Shown in pieces: positions 42,084-51,631 of a stretch of 56,349 nucleotides of DNA (positions are counted from its first letter, which is position 1; the number at the start of each line of letters is the position of its first letter). A model generated the notes under the pieces. That model was not told the DNA's origin. It ran no database searches and worked only from the letters and a program-made list of their open reading frames with translations. The position numbers were made by a program, and so were the translations under genes. Source of the DNA: Roseicyclus sediminis (GTDB lineage: Bacteria; Pseudomonadota; Alphaproteobacteria; Rhodobacterales; Rhodobacteraceae). The stretch is from NCBI RefSeq assembly GCF_025515305.1, contig NZ_JAOPHT010000020.1:1-56349 (forward strand). The letters run 5' to 3'.

Positions 42084-43212
42084 TCTTTGCCTCCAGCGGC
42101 CAGCGCGGCGTGGCCAGAATTTCGGGCCCGTAGCCCACACGCGCCCACATTTGCACGGTTCCGCCTTCGGGGGCCAGACGGCGGTGGATCTCGTCGTAGA
42201 GCTCGGACATCTCGGGGTATTCCTGCAAGGCCTGGCTCAGGGGCTGCATGCCGATGCCGAGTTCGGTCGCGGCAAGGTTGATCCGGACCCAGTCCATCCC
42301 GGCGCGGATCTGGTCGAGGCGCGTGTTGGTCGGCGTCACCTGCCAGATATGACCCATCGCGGTCTGCATGTTCTCGACGAAGGCCGCGTCCGCGGATCGC
42401 GCGACAAGGCCTTCGGGGTCCAAGCTCGCCTCGCGGGTGAAAAGGCCGAATACGCGAAGGGTCTCGAACATCGGTCCCATGAACTCCAGCCCGTCGGGGT
42501 TGGCGTTGACCTCCCGGTGGCCGATGCGGAACAGCTCGACCGACTCCCGCAGCGTCCTTTCGGTCGCGAACTCGATGCGGATGGCGTCGGTCGACAGGTC
42601 GCGCATTTCCTGCACGAGACCGGGTTCGGTGGCGTGACCCATCCCGAAATGCCGTGTCGCGGCCGCGATCCGGTCCAGCGCATCGGCCGGCACCGGGCGG
42701 CTCGTATCGTAGGGCTCCTTCAGCGAGCGTCGGCTTGGGACGAAGGCAAAGAGCGGGTCCGGCGCGGCATCGGTGGGCGAGAAACGGCAGACGGCGACGG
42801 GCCGGGCGTCGACGCGGAGCGGGTCGGAACCTTCGGGGAAGAGGTCGGAGGTCATCTCCAGCCCGTCGGCCAGCGCCGCCATGCGCAGGACCTCGAGGAA
42901 ACAGCCAAGCCCGATGACGATCTGGCGGCTGAATGGGTCGGTCTGCGGCAGCAGTCGGTCGGTGTCGACGAAGAGCGTGACCTGATCGCGCACCGAGAGG
43001 TCCACTTTCCACGGCTGCAGGTTGTGGGGGTTCGGTGCGAGGATCGCCCAGCTCAGCGCGCGCATGCGCGGGTCGGCGTACTGCCCTGCCATGTCCCAGG
43101 GACGCATGGCGTCGCGGGGCAGTCGGGTGACGTCATAACCGACCGCCACCGTAGCGGCGAGGACGGCGCCACCCCCGATCAGGACGAGGGTCTTGCGGCG
43201 GGAAAGGGTCAT
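42064..43212 (-). CDS. Tat-exported Acg-type nitroreductase-like flavoprotein
   Basis: A 382-residue protein with a Tat-like leader (SRRKTLVLIGGGAVLAATVAV). The body contains LSWAILAPNPHNLQPWKVDL, which is the nitroreductase/Acg family phosphate/FMN region (A-P-x-x-H-N-x-Q-P-W). The C-terminal MGHIWQVTPTNTRLDQIRAG and QPLSQALQEYPEMSELYDEI fit the same family. Acg proteins may sequester or use FMN; their catalytic status is unclear. The product is probably periplasmic. It is first in an operon with the MarR gene and is preceded by a 16-base-arm dyad. Regulation by that MarR is inferred. Confidence 0.75.
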   Translation of the reverse strand: MTLSRRKTLVLIGGGAVLAATVAVGYDVTRLPRDAMRPWDMAGQYADPRMRALSWAILAPNPHNLQPWKVDLSVRDQVTLFVDTDRLLPQTDPFSRQIVIGLGCFLEVLRMAALADGLEMTSDLFPEGSDPLRVDARPVAVCRFSPTDAAPDPLFAFVPSRRSLKEPYDTSRPVPADALDRIAAATRHFGMGHATEPGLVQEMRDLSTDAIRIEFATERTLRESVELFRIGHREVNANPDGLEFMGPMFETLRVFGLFTREASLDPEGLVARSADAAFVENMQTAMGHIWQVTPTNTRLDQIRAGMDWVRINLAATELGIGMQPLSQALQEYPEMSELYDEIHRRLAPEGGTVQMWARVGYGPEILATPRWPLEAKIVGGTG

Positions 43213-43225
43213 TTCGAGTTCCTGT

Positions 43226-43265
43226 TTAATACGATATCGCATCATATAGTGCGATATCGTATTAA
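43226..43265. promoter_or_regulatory. Large inverted repeat, probable MarR operator
   Basis: Perfect 16-base arms (43226-43241 and 43250-43265) with an eight-base AT-rich spacer. Each arm holds its own palindrome CGATATCG. It lies 14-53 bases before the nitroreductase start and 87-126 bases before the divergent lldD start, so it may affect both. Its length fits two regulator dimers. Confidence 0.65.
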
Positions 43266-43351
43266 CTGCAAGCCGCATTCGCCGCATGGACGGCAGCTTG
43301 GGAATGACGCTAGGAAAATCAGGGAATTCGGCAGCGCGCACTGGAGGGACG

Positions 43352-44515
43352 ATGCCCGTCATCACCAATATCGAGGACCTGCACCGCATCTACCGCCGCC
43401 GGGTGCCGAAGATGTTCTACGACTACGCGGAATCGGGCAGCTGGACCGAGCAGACCTTCCGCGAGAACGTTTCGGACTTCGCCGACATCCGCCTGCGCCA
43501 GCGCATCGCCGTCGACATGGCAGGCCGCTCGACCAGGGCGAAGATGGTGGGCCAGGACTATGCCATGCCCGTCGCGCTCGCCCCCGTGGGGCTTTGCGGG
43601 ATGCAGTCCGCCGATGGCGAGATAAAGGCCGCGCGCGCCGCCGAGAAGTTCGGCGTGCCCTTCACGCTGTCGACCATGTCGATCTGTTCCATCGAGGACG
43701 TGGCCAGCCACACCGCCAAGCCCTTCTGGTTCCAAGTCTACACGCTCAAGGACGACGACTTCATGAAACGGCTCTTCGCGCGGGCGAAGGACGCCAAGTG
43801 TTCGGCACTCGTCATCACGGTCGACCTGCAGATCATGGGTCAGCGGCACAAGGACGTGAAGAACGGCCTTTCGGCACCGCCCAAGTTCACGCTGGCCTCC
43901 ATGGCCAACCTCGCCACCAAGATCCCGTGGGGCCTGGAGATGCTTCAGACCAAGCGGCGCTTCTTCGGCAACATCGTGGGCCATGCCAAGGGCGTTTCCG
44001 ACCCGGGCTCGCTTGCCAGTTGGACGGCCGAGGCCTTCGACCCCTCGCTCAACTGGGAGCGCATCCGCGAGTTCCGCAGCTGGTGGGACGGGCCGGTGAT
44101 CCTGAAGGGCATCCTCGACGAGGAGGACGCGAAACAGGCCCTCGCCGTCGGAGCGGACGCCATCATCGTGTCGAACCATGGCGGGCGGCAACTGGACGGG
44201 GCGCTTTCGTCCATCCGGATGCTGCCGCGCATCATGGACGCGGTGGGCGACAAGATCGAGGTGCATCTCGACAGCGGCATCCGCTCGGGCCAGGACGTGC
44301 TGAAGGCGCTGGCGCTGGGGGCGAAGGGCACGATGATCGGGCGGGCCTTCGTCTACGGGCTCGGGGCGATGGGACAGGCCGGTGTGACCAAGGCGCTCGA
44401 GGTCATCCACAAGGAACTCGACACGACCATGGCGCTTTGCGGGGAACGTGACGTGGCGAACCTCGGGCGGCACAACCTTCTGTTGCCGCCGGACTTCGAC
44501 ACGCGCTGGACCTGA
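43352..44515 (+). CDS. lldD: FMN-dependent L-lactate dehydrogenase/alpha-hydroxy-acid oxidase
   Basis: A 387-residue FMN enzyme of the L-lactate dehydrogenase/glycolate oxidase family. Active-site residues are visible: Tyr in FYDYAESGSW, the FMN region APVGLCGMQSADGE, Tyr in FQVYTLKDD, Lys in VILKGILDEEDA, the catalytic His and Arg in VSNHGGRQLDGA, and the phosphate loop DSGIRSGQDVLKALALGA. It would oxidise L-lactate to pyruvate and feed electrons to the quinone pool. ATG at 43352 with CTGGAGGGA upstream; an earlier in-frame start at 43286 has no such site. No lactate permease is adjacent. It is divergent from the nitroreductase unit. Confidence 0.88.
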   Translation: MPVITNIEDLHRIYRRRVPKMFYDYAESGSWTEQTFRENVSDFADIRLRQRIAVDMAGRSTRAKMVGQDYAMPVALAPVGLCGMQSADGEIKAARAAEKFGVPFTLSTMSICSIEDVASHTAKPFWFQVYTLKDDDFMKRLFARAKDAKCSALVITVDLQIMGQRHKDVKNGLSAPPKFTLASMANLATKIPWGLEMLQTKRRFFGNIVGHAKGVSDPGSLASWTAEAFDPSLNWERIREFRSWWDGPVILKGILDEEDAKQALAVGADAIIVSNHGGRQLDGALSSIRMLPRIMDAVGDKIEVHLDSGIRSGQDVLKALALGAKGTMIGRAFVYGLGAMGQAGVTKALEVIHKELDTTMALCGERDVANLGRHNLLLPPDFDTRWT

Positions 44516-44521
44516 GGCCGC

Positions 44522-45670
44522 TCAGGCCGGGCCGGGCGCCCAGCGGCTGCGCAGGAGAAACGCGAGGAGCGGCGCGACGAGGGCCGTTCCCCCCACGACC
44601 GCGAAGGCCACGCGGAGCCCGTAGGCGTCCGAAAGCTGCCCCATGAGGACCGGGGCCAGAAGGAACGCCCCGAAGCCGATCACGTTGACCCGGGCCACCG
44701 CCGCCGTTCGGCGCGAGGGCGGCACGATGCGCCCCACGAGCGCGAGTGCCATCGGCCCCACGACCGACATGCCAAGGCCCATCAGCCCGAAGCCCAGATA
44801 GGCGACCCAGGGCGCGGGGGCGACGGCCGCGAGCATCGCCCCGACGCAGGCCATGACCGACCCGCCCGAAATGATGGACAGGTCCGACAGCCGCCCCGCC
44901 GCGACCTGCCCCGCGAAACGCCCGGCGGCCATGGTCAGCCCCAGGATCGCCGGACCGAAGGCGCCCTCCGCCGCGCCGCCCTGAAGCGTGCGCTCGACAT
45001 GCAGGGCCGACCAGCTCTCGACCACGGCCTCGACGAAAAAGGCGACGAGCACGATGCCGCCACACAGGGCGACCGCGCCCCCTGGAAGGCCAACCGGGCG
45101 CGGTCCGGCCTCGGAGGTCGCGGCGGGGGCCATCCGCATCCTGAGCGTTGCCGCCAGGATGAGAAGCGCGATCGCCGTGAAGACGGCGGCAGGGGACATC
45201 CCCGCCTCGCGTGCGGCCCCCGTGGCCACGGCGCTTGCCGCGTATGCCACGGAGAACATCGCGTGGTTGGCATTCATGAGGGGCGCGCGATGATGCGCCT
45301 CGAGTTCCGAGACGCGCGCGTTCGAGACGATATCGAGCGTCCCCGCGCAGACCCCCACGAGAACCATCGCCGCGAAGAAGGCCGCAGGTGTCACGGCGAA
45401 CCCGGTCGCCACCATCGACAGCGCGGTTGCGATCGCGGCGGCCGGCATCGAAAAGGCCGCGAGCCGGCGGTCGAAGGCGGGCGCCAGCCACAAGGTGAGC
45501 GCAAGTCCGATCGGGCTGCCGAGCAGGAGCAGCCCGAAGAGCGCGTCGTCGGCCCCGATCCGCGCCTTGAGCACCGGCAGGAAGGCCGCGAAGCTGCCGA
45601 AGACGAGGCCCATCGCAACGAAGCCGAGGACCGGACGTCGGGAGGTGTGGAGGGCTGAGAGAACCGGCAT
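44522..45670 (-). CDS. MFS transporter
   Basis: A 382-residue carrier with about 12 hydrophobic segments. [20 protein letters not shown] opens helix 1 and [20 protein letters not shown] and [20 protein letters not shown] fit the YbjJ/ FucP-like MFS groups of unknown substrate. ATG at 45668-45670 is used; an in-frame start at 45742 would add a 24-residue leader without a ribosome site. It is tail-to-tail with lldD (six-base gap) and head-to-head with rplY. No substrate hint was found. Confidence 0.8.
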   Translation of the reverse strand: MPVLSALHTSRRPVLGFVAMGLVFGSFAAFLPVLKARIGADDALFGLLLLGSPIGLALTLWLAPAFDRRLAAFSMPAAAIATALSMVATGFAVTPAAFFAAMVLVGVCAGTLDIVSNARVSELEAHHRAPLMNANHAMFSVAYAASAVATGAAREAGMSPAAVFTAIALLILAATLRMRMAPAATSEAGPRPVGLPGGAVALCGGIVLVAFFVEAVVESWSALHVERTLQGGAAEGAFGPAILGLTMAAGRFAGQVAAGRLSDLSIISGGSVMACVGAMLAAVAPAPWVAYLGFGLMGLGMSVVGPMALALVGRIVPPSRRTAAVARVNVIGFGAFLLAPVLMGQLSDAYGLRVAFAVVGGTALVAPLLAFLLRSRWAPGPA

Positions 45671-45835
45671 CCGCGGCCTCTGCCACGGGCCGTGCGCCCG
45701 CACAAGCGGGGCTGCGCACGGACCCTCGGCCAGTGGCGACAAACGGCTTTTCTTTCCCGCCGTTCTCGCCTATACGCGCGGCTTCATCGGGCCCGACACC
45801 CTTGGAGGCGGCCCTTTCAGACATGGAGAATTGCA

Positions 45836-46459
45836 ATGGCTGGTGAGATTCCAGATCTTATCGCCGAGGCACGCGCGGGGACAGGCAAGGGGGCCGCCCG
45901 CCAAGCTCGCCGCGAAGGCAAGGTGCCCGGTATCGTCTATGGCGGCGGGGCAGACCCGCTCCCCATCCAGATCCCCTTCAACGCGCTTCTGAAGCGTCTG
46001 AAGCAGGGCCGTTTCCTCTCGACGCTGTTCAACCTCAAGATCGACGGCCACGAGGACGTTCGCGTGATCTGCCGCGGCGTGCAGCGCGACGTGATCAAGG
46101 ACCTGCCGACGCATGTGGACCTGATGCGCCTGCGCCGGACCTCGAAGGTGAACCTCTTCATCCACGTCGAGTTCGTGAACCACGAGAAGGCCCCGGGCCT
46201 GAAGCGTGGCGGCGTGCTGACGGTGGTGCGTCCCGAGGTAGAACTCGTGGTGACCGCGGGCGACATTCCCGATCACATCACCGTGGACCTCGAAGGCCGC
46301 AACATCGGCGACGTGATCCACATCTCGGACGTCCAGCTGCCTGAAGGGGCAAAACCGACGATCGATCGGGACTTCGTGATCGCCAACATCACGGCGCCCT
46401 CGGGCCTCGTCAGCGCGGACAATGCCGCGAGCGACGAAGAGGGACAAGGCGAGGACTGA
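45836..46459 (+). CDS. rplY: 50S ribosomal protein L25/general stress protein Ctc
   Basis: A 207-residue, long-form L25 (Ctc). The N-terminal 5S rRNA-binding domain is about residues 1-95 ([27 protein letters not shown]) and the TL5/Ctc C-terminal domain covers 100-190 ([32 protein letters not shown]). It ends in an acidic tail, as in other alphaproteobacteria. ATG at 45836 is chosen, with TGGAG upstream, because the conserved start [13 protein letters not shown] follows. A terminator-like hairpin is downstream. Nearby pth matches a widespread rplY-pth neighbourhood, here interrupted by two genes. Confidence 0.96.
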   Translation: MAGEIPDLIAEARAGTGKGAARQARREGKVPGIVYGGGADPLPIQIPFNALLKRLKQGRFLSTLFNLKIDGHEDVRVICRGVQRDVIKDLPTHVDLMRLRRTSKVNLFIHVEFVNHEKAPGLKRGGVLTVVRPEVELVVTAGDIPDHITVDLEGRNIGDVIHISDVQLPEGAKPTIDRDFVIANITAPSGLVSADNAASDEEGQGED

Positions 46460-46499
46460 TCCCTCGCCCCTGCCCTCCGGGGCGGATCGGATTACAGGC

Positions 46500-46530
46500 A
46501 AGGCCGCCCTGCACCCGCAGCGGCGGCCTT
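46500..46530. terminator. Terminator hairpin shared by rplY and the FkbM gene
   Basis: Nine-base arms AAGGCCGCC (46500-46508) and GGCGGCCTT (46522-46530) with a loop of 13 bases, followed on the plus strand by TCCGTTT. It lies between two convergent stops and may act in both directions. Confidence 0.65.
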
Positions 46531-46549
46531 TCCGTTTCGGCGCGCCGCC

Positions 46550-47239
46550 TCAGCCTTCGCCGTCTGCCCAAACCCGGCGGAACCCCAGGACCTTGCCGCG
46601 GGAGGCGGCGGGATCGTAGGTCATCGACATCGCCGACATCGCGTCGACGATCCTCTTGACCGCGCGCGGCGGATAACGCCGGGGATGCAGTTCGATCACG
46701 CAAAACCGCAAGGGGCAGCGCCATGGCCGATCGAAGAGCTGCGCCTCCGCTCCCTCGATATCGATCAGCACGACATGCGGACGATGGGCGCGCAGGAGGT
46801 CGTGAAAGCCGACCAGCGGAACCTCGACGTTCCTTGCGCCCTTAGCACCGAGACGAGAGGCCTGCATCTCGTCGGCCACGTGGAACGGCGCGGTCGCACC
46901 CTCGTCGGCCCGCGGGACCACCGCGCCATGCAGCACCGTCGCACCCTGGGCGCCGTTGCGCGCAAGCGTGTCCTCGATCACCGGGATCAAGGCCGGGTTC
47001 GCCTCGACCGCGAGGATGTTCTCGGGCGCGGTGCCTTTTGCGCAGACCGCGGTGACAAAGCCGAGCCCGGCACCGAGTTCCAGGACCCGGAACCCCTCCC
47101 GGACGCAAAGGGAGGCCGCGCGCGCCTCATCCGCCTCGTAGCTTCCGTCGTCGAGCTTCCGGGCAAGGGCCGGTGTCGCCATCTCTGCCGGCACATGAAG
47201 GTCAATCCCCTTGATCCGTGCCGACAGCCCCCCGCTCAA
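46550..47239 (-). CDS. FkbM-family methyltransferase
   Basis: A 229-residue class I SAM-dependent methyltransferase. The SAM loop is LELGAGLGFVTAVCA, motif II is ENILAVEANPALIPVIEDTL and the later VVLIDIEGAEAQLFD is the FkbM hallmark. FkbM enzymes O-methylate sugars or small molecules; the substrate is not known. The start is TTG at 47237-47239, overlapping the previous gene stop as TTGA, so it is coupled to the dehydrogenase gene. No glycan cluster is adjacent. Confidence 0.8.
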   Translation of the reverse strand: MSGGLSARIKGIDLHVPAEMATPALARKLDDGSYEADEARAASLCVREGFRVLELGAGLGFVTAVCAKGTAPENILAVEANPALIPVIEDTLARNGAQGATVLHGAVVPRADEGATAPFHVADEMQASRLGAKGARNVEVPLVGFHDLLRAHRPHVVLIDIEGAEAQLFDRPWRCPLRFCVIELHPRRYPPRAVKRIVDAMSAMSMTYDPAASRGKVLGFRRVWADGEG

Positions 47240-48279
47240 GGCGCGCCCCCTTCTTGCGCGGTGGTCGTCCCGAGGTCCTCGGCGCCGGTGGAGATCAGGA
47301 TCTTGCCCGCGCTCATCGCCCGCGTGTAGGCCGCGACCGCCTCCGCGCCTTCGGCGAGATCATGGACACCGGCCACACGGCTTTCGGCGAACCCGCCCCG
47401 CAACGCCTGCGTGACCTGCCGCGAGATCAGCAGTCGCTCCGGCAGGTTCCGCGACATCAGCCATTGCGACAACCAGAAGCCACGAACGGTCAGGCCCTTG
47501 AAGATCAGCGTGCCGGGGTGGAGCGCCACCGGTTCGCGCGCAAGCCCGCCATAGACCAGGATCTCGCCGCCCCGGCCCAGCGCTTCGGCCAGCCGGAAGG
47601 TCAGTTTCCCGCCGACCGCGTCGAACGCCATGCGGCACCGAAGCTCCCGGCAGAGGGCGGCGAGCGCCTCGTCGAAATCGGGCGCGTCGGTCGACAGGAC
47701 GTGGCGCGCGCCCTCGGCCCGCAGCGCCTCGGCCTGGTCGGCACGGCGCACGACGTCGATGATCTTCAGCCCCTCGGTCCGGGCGCGTGCGCGGATCATC
47801 CGGCCCAGCGCCCCGCCCGCCGCGGTGGACACGGCCGACCAGTGCCCACCCTTGCGCGCGGTTTTCACCAGCGCAACGGCAGTCAGCGGGTTGACGAAAC
47901 TCATGGCTGCCGGGCCGAGCGGCATCTCCTTGGCCACCGCCACGCAGCGCATGGCCTGGGTCACGGCATACTCCGCCCAAAGCCCCTGCCTGTCCGCGAT
48001 GCAGGACACCGCGCGCCCCTGCAGCATCCGCCCGTAGATCCCGCCGCCCGAGGCCACGACCCGCCCCGACCCCTCGAGCCCGGGGACCAGGGGAAAGGGC
48101 CAACCGATCCCGTATTCGCCGGCTATGGTCGAGAGGTCGGAGGGGTTGATCGGCGAGGCCGCGATCCGCACCAGGACTTCCCCGTGCCCCGGACGCGGCA
48201 CAGGGCGTTCCTCCACGCGCGGTGCGGCCCCGGCCTTTTCGACGACAAGGGCACGCATGGTCTTCGGGATCTCTGTCAT
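47236..48279 (-). CDS. Zinc-independent MDR alcohol dehydrogenase/quinone-reductase-like protein
   Basis: A 347-residue medium-chain dehydrogenase. The GroES-like N-terminal domain has PRPGHGEVLVRIAASPINPS, and the NADPH-binding domain has a STAAGGALGRMIRARARTEG loop (in place of GxxGxxG). The usual catalytic Zn ligands (Cys38 and His) are not evident, which points to the quinone oxidoreductase/ETR branch. ATG at 48277-48279 is used, with GGAGAG upstream; an ATG at 48303 would add eight residues. It is coupled to the FkbM gene by TTGA. The substrate is unknown. Confidence 0.8.
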   Translation of the reverse strand: MTEIPKTMRALVVEKAGAAPRVEERPVPRPGHGEVLVRIAASPINPSDLSTIAGEYGIGWPFPLVPGLEGSGRVVASGGGIYGRMLQGRAVSCIADRQGLWAEYAVTQAMRCVAVAKEMPLGPAAMSFVNPLTAVALVKTARKGGHWSAVSTAAGGALGRMIRARARTEGLKIIDVVRRADQAEALRAEGARHVLSTDAPDFDEALAALCRELRCRMAFDAVGGKLTFRLAEALGRGGEILVYGGLAREPVALHPGTLIFKGLTVRGFWLSQWLMSRNLPERLLISRQVTQALRGGFAESRVAGVHDLAEGAEAVAAYTRAMSAGKILISTGAEDLGTTTAQEGGAP

Positions 48280-48381
48280 CGCGGGGCTCTCCAGCCGGGC
48301 CATGGCCTACCCTGACACGCGTGGCGAAGCCTTGGCAAATGCCGCGCGGGCTGGCATCACCTCGGCCACGGAGGATGCGCC

Positions 48382-49056
48382 ATGAAACTCTGGGTCGGCC
48401 TCGGAAATCCGGGCCCCAAATACGCGGGCAACCGGCACAACATCGGCTGGATGGCGGTGGAACGGATCGCAGCCGATCACGGCTTCGCCCCATGGCGCGC
48501 GAAGTTCCAGGGCGCGTTCTGCGAAGGCACGCTCGGCGGGGAAAAGGTACTCCTGCTCAAGCCCGAGACCTTCATGAATCTTTCCGGCCAGTCCGTGGGC
48601 GAGGCGATGCGCTTCTACAAGCTGACGCCCGCCGACGTCACCGTCTTCCACGACGAGCTGGACCTCGCGCCCGGCAAGGTGCGCCTGAAGGAGGGTGGCG
48701 GACATGCGGGGCATAACGGGCTGCGCTCGATCCACCAGCATATCGGCGAGGCCTACGCGCGCGTGCGCCTCGGGATCGGCCACCCCGGCCACAAGGACCG
48801 CGTCGCGAGCTATGTCCTGTCCGATTTCGCCAAGGCCGAGCAGGAATGGCTCGACGATGTGCTGCGCGGTATCTCTGACGGTGCGCCGGACCTCGCGGCG
48901 GGGGACGGGCCGAAGTTCCTGAACGCCATCGCCCGGCGCACGGCCCCCGCGCGGCCCGCGAAGGCAGCTGCCACCAAACCGGAGGCGAAACCCGAAGCCA
49001 AGGCCGAGCCCGACGCGCGGAGCGCACTCCAGAAACTCGTGGACCGTTTCCGTTGA
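48382..49056 (+). CDS. pth: Peptidyl-tRNA hydrolase
   Basis: A 224-residue enzyme that frees tRNA from stalled peptidyl-tRNA. The conserved N-terminal WVGLGNPGPKYAGNRHNIGW holds the catalytic His; LKPETFMNLSGQSV and VFHDELDLAPGKVRLKEGG (with catalytic Asp) are standard, and GHNGLRSIHQHIG follows. A Pro/Ala/Lys-rich C-terminal tail of about 35 residues beyond the core is common in alphaproteobacteria. The start is ATG at 48382. Its stop overlaps the DUF2332 start as TTGA. Confidence 0.97.
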   Translation: MKLWVGLGNPGPKYAGNRHNIGWMAVERIAADHGFAPWRAKFQGAFCEGTLGGEKVLLLKPETFMNLSGQSVGEAMRFYKLTPADVTVFHDELDLAPGKVRLKEGGGHAGHNGLRSIHQHIGEAYARVRLGIGHPGHKDRVASYVLSDFAKAEQEWLDDVLRGISDGAPDLAAGDGPKFLNAIARRTAPARPAKAAATKPEAKPEAKAEPDARSALQKLVDRFR

Positions 49057-50102
49057 CCGGGGCCGAGCCTCGCGTCCGGGGCGCCTTCCGCAGCCAGGGG
49101 ATAAGTTGCGCATCACTCGGATCGCCGTTCATGGGACGGCTGATGCCGCTTGTCGCCGAGCGTCTGACCCCAGACACCGCGCCCGGCTCGCGCATCCTTG
49201 CGTGGGAGGGCGATGTCGGCCCTGCAGGACAGTCCCTGCCGCTGCGCCTTGCGGGCGCGCTGCACGCGCTGGTGCTCGACGGGGCGGATGCTCCGCTTGC
49301 CGCCGCCTATCCGCCCAACGCGGTCGATGACGATACGCTCTGGCAGGCCGTCCATGGCGCGCTCGAACGGCACCCGGAGCGGATCATGGCCTGGCTCGAC
49401 CGCGCGCCCCAGACCAACGAGGTGCGCCGTTCGTCGATCCTGCTGCCGGCGATCTGGTGGCTCCTGTCGCAAACTGGCGACAGGCCGGTCGTACTGAGCG
49501 AACTCGGTGCGAGCGCGGGGCTGAACCTGTCGCTCGACCGCTTCGCCCTCGACCTGCCCGAAGGAACGGCCGGCGCGGCGGAAAGTCCGGTCCACCTGAG
49601 GCCCGAGTGGCGCGGCGCGCCGCCGCCTGCCCCCCTGCCCCTCCATGTCGTGGAACGCGCGGGCGTCGACATGCATCCGCTCGACCCCGGCGATCCGGGC
49701 GACGCGCTCCGCCTGCTGTCCTTCCTGTGGCCCGACCAGCCCGAGCGCATGGCGCTTACGCGTGGGGCGATCACGCTGGCCTCGGTGCGCCCCGATGCCG
49801 GTGACGCGGCCCCCTGGCTTGCGGCGCGCCTTGGCACGCTTCGTCCCGGTCGCCTGCATGTCGTCTACACGACCGTGGCCTGGCAGTACTTCCCATCCGA
49901 AACCCAGAACGCCTGCACGGCCGCGCTGGAGGCCGCGGGCGCCAGGGCCGGGCGGGACTCGCCGCTTGCACATCTGTCGTTCGAGGCGGACGGACAGCGC
50001 GATGGCGGGGCCGTCACCGTCCGGCTATGGCCCGACAGCCCCGAACGAAAATTACTTGCTCGTGCGGATTTCCATGGTCGCTGGGTCGATTGGCGCGGTT
50101 AG
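49053..50102 (+). CDS. DUF2332 protein
   Basis: A 349-residue cytosolic protein. It has the DUF2332 phrases AYPPNAVDDDTLWQAVHGAL and QTNEVRRSSILLPAIWWLL, followed by LSELGASAGLNLSLDRFAL, and it ends ADFHGRWVDWRG; HGxWVxWR is diagnostic of the family. Function is unknown; the ELGASAGLNL loop looks like a SAM-type nucleotide-binding loop, so a methyltransferase-like activity is possible but not shown. The start is TTG, overlapping the pth stop. Confidence 0.82.
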   Translation: MTGAEPRVRGAFRSQGISCASLGSPFMGRLMPLVAERLTPDTAPGSRILAWEGDVGPAGQSLPLRLAGALHALVLDGADAPLAAAYPPNAVDDDTLWQAVHGALERHPERIMAWLDRAPQTNEVRRSSILLPAIWWLLSQTGDRPVVLSELGASAGLNLSLDRFALDLPEGTAGAAESPVHLRPEWRGAPPPAPLPLHVVERAGVDMHPLDPGDPGDALRLLSFLWPDQPERMALTRGAITLASVRPDAGDAAPWLAARLGTLRPGRLHVVYTTVAWQYFPSETQNACTAALEAAGARAGRDSPLAHLSFEADGQRDGGAVTVRLWPDSPERKLLARADFHGRWVDWRG

Positions 50103-50173
50103 CATTTGCACTGCGCCACACTGCTGCTAGCGTGGCACCGGGTGAGAGTATCGTGCGACAGGGGAGTTTGTGC

Positions 50174-50557
50174 ATGCCATTCGAGATGAGTGCGTCTGTC
50201 AATGTTCTTGGGCAGACGCTTCAAAGCTGTTCGCGCGATCCGATGACGGGTTTCTTCCGGAACGGAAGCTGCGATACCTGCGAAGAGGATCGGGGCATAC
50301 ACACGGTCTGTGCCGTGATGACGGCCGAATTCCTTGCCTACTCGAAATACGTGGGCAACGATCTGTCGACGCCAAGGCCGGAATTCTCGTTCCCGGGTCT
50401 GCAGGCGGGCGACCGCTGGTGCCTCTGCGCCACGCGCTTTCTGCAGGCGCATGAAGAAGGGGTCGCCCCACGTGTCAACCTCTCCGCGACGCACGAACGA
50501 ACGCTCGACGTGGTGCCGCTCGAGGTGCTGCAGAGCTACGCGGTCGAAGACCGCTGA
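50174..50557 (+). CDS. DUF2237 protein
   Basis: A 127-residue protein with the DUF2237 core: NVLGQTLQSCSRDPMTGFFR, RNGSCDTCEEDRGIHTVCAV, MTAEFLAYSKYVGNDLSTPR and PEFSFPGLQAGDRWCLCATR. Conserved Cys pairs (CDTC and CLC) suggest metal or redox binding. The function is unknown; the family is widespread in marine bacteria. ATG at 50174 is used. The stop overlaps the end of the convergent LuxR gene by 22 bases. Confidence 0.87.
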   Translation: MPFEMSASVNVLGQTLQSCSRDPMTGFFRNGSCDTCEEDRGIHTVCAVMTAEFLAYSKYVGNDLSTPRPEFSFPGLQAGDRWCLCATRFLQAHEEGVAPRVNLSATHERTLDVVPLEVLQSYAVEDR

Positions 50558-51081
50558 GCCGCGTCATCGCCCGGGGCCCTGGAGGCGCCGGGCAGCGCGG
50601 CTTCGTCCATGAGGTCGTCCACGAACAGCGACAGTAGCTGCGGTCGGCCCGAAACGCCGGCCTTGCGATAGATGGCGTTGGTCTGAGCCTTGACCGTTCC
50701 CTGCGACGTCTGCCTGAGTTCGGCGATTTCCGCGAGAGACAGACCTTTCAGGGCAAAGAGCGCCACGTCACGTTCCGCCGGCGTAAGCCCCCAGTCGTCG
50801 AAGCGTTCGTCCACCAGGTCCATGAAGGCGCCGGAGGCGGCGCGCAACGCCTGCTCGGCGGCCCGGGTCCGCCGCAACGACGCCCGCAGGAGCAGCGCGC
50901 CCAGCGCCACCCCGAGGATGAGACCGACCGCGGCGGAAAGCTCCATGACCTCGCGGTAAGCCCATGGGATCGGTCCGAAGGGCACGCCGAGAACACTGAG
51001 CACGATGTCGGACACGAAGAAGAAGCCGCACAGCGACTGAACGACCAGGATGGCCACGAACACCCAAGGGTGCTTCAGCAT
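50536..51081 (-). CDS. Membrane-anchored LuxR-family regulator
   Basis: A 181-residue protein with two N-terminal hydrophobic segments (VFVAILVVQSLCGFFFVSDI and ELSAAVGLILGVALGALLLR), then a LuxR/GerE DNA-binding domain at about 100-165. The HTH contains LTPAERDVALFALKGLSLAE and IAELRQTSQGTVKAQTNAIY, with the conserved GTVKxxxxxIYRKxGVxxRxQL pattern. It is the third gene of a unit after two PepSY-like proteins, 33 bases downstream of the second. A membrane-tethered regulator sensing the periplasmic proteins is inferred. Confidence 0.82.
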   Translation of the reverse strand: MLKHPWVFVAILVVQSLCGFFFVSDIVLSVLGVPFGPIPWAYREVMELSAAVGLILGVALGALLLRASLRRTRAAEQALRAASGAFMDLVDERFDDWGLTPAERDVALFALKGLSLAEIAELRQTSQGTVKAQTNAIYRKAGVSGRPQLLSLFVDDLMDEAALPGASRAPGDDAAQRSSTA

Positions 51082-51114
51082 GCGACCGACCCGAAAACGG
51101 TTCGCGGCGTGACC

Positions 51115-51543
<429 letters not shown>

Positions 51544-51566
51544 CTCGGTCAGCCTTTCACGCCGAA

Positions 51567-51592
51567 CCCCGCCGGTTTCAGCACCGGCGGGG
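51567..51592. terminator. Hairpin between the two PepSY genes
   Basis: CCCCGCCGG (51567-51575) and its complement (51584-51592) enclose an eight-base loop in the 88-base gap. There is no strong T run; it may set the ratio of the two messages. Confidence 0.4.
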
Positions 51593-51631
51593 ACAGGCCG
51601 TCAGAGCGAACGGCGCACGCGGCAGGGCAAC

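Noticed and set aside
42001-44451. 816-codon plus-strand frame across the nitroreductase and lldD genes
   Set aside because: It runs antisense to the nitroreductase gene and out of frame with lldD; no conserved motif.
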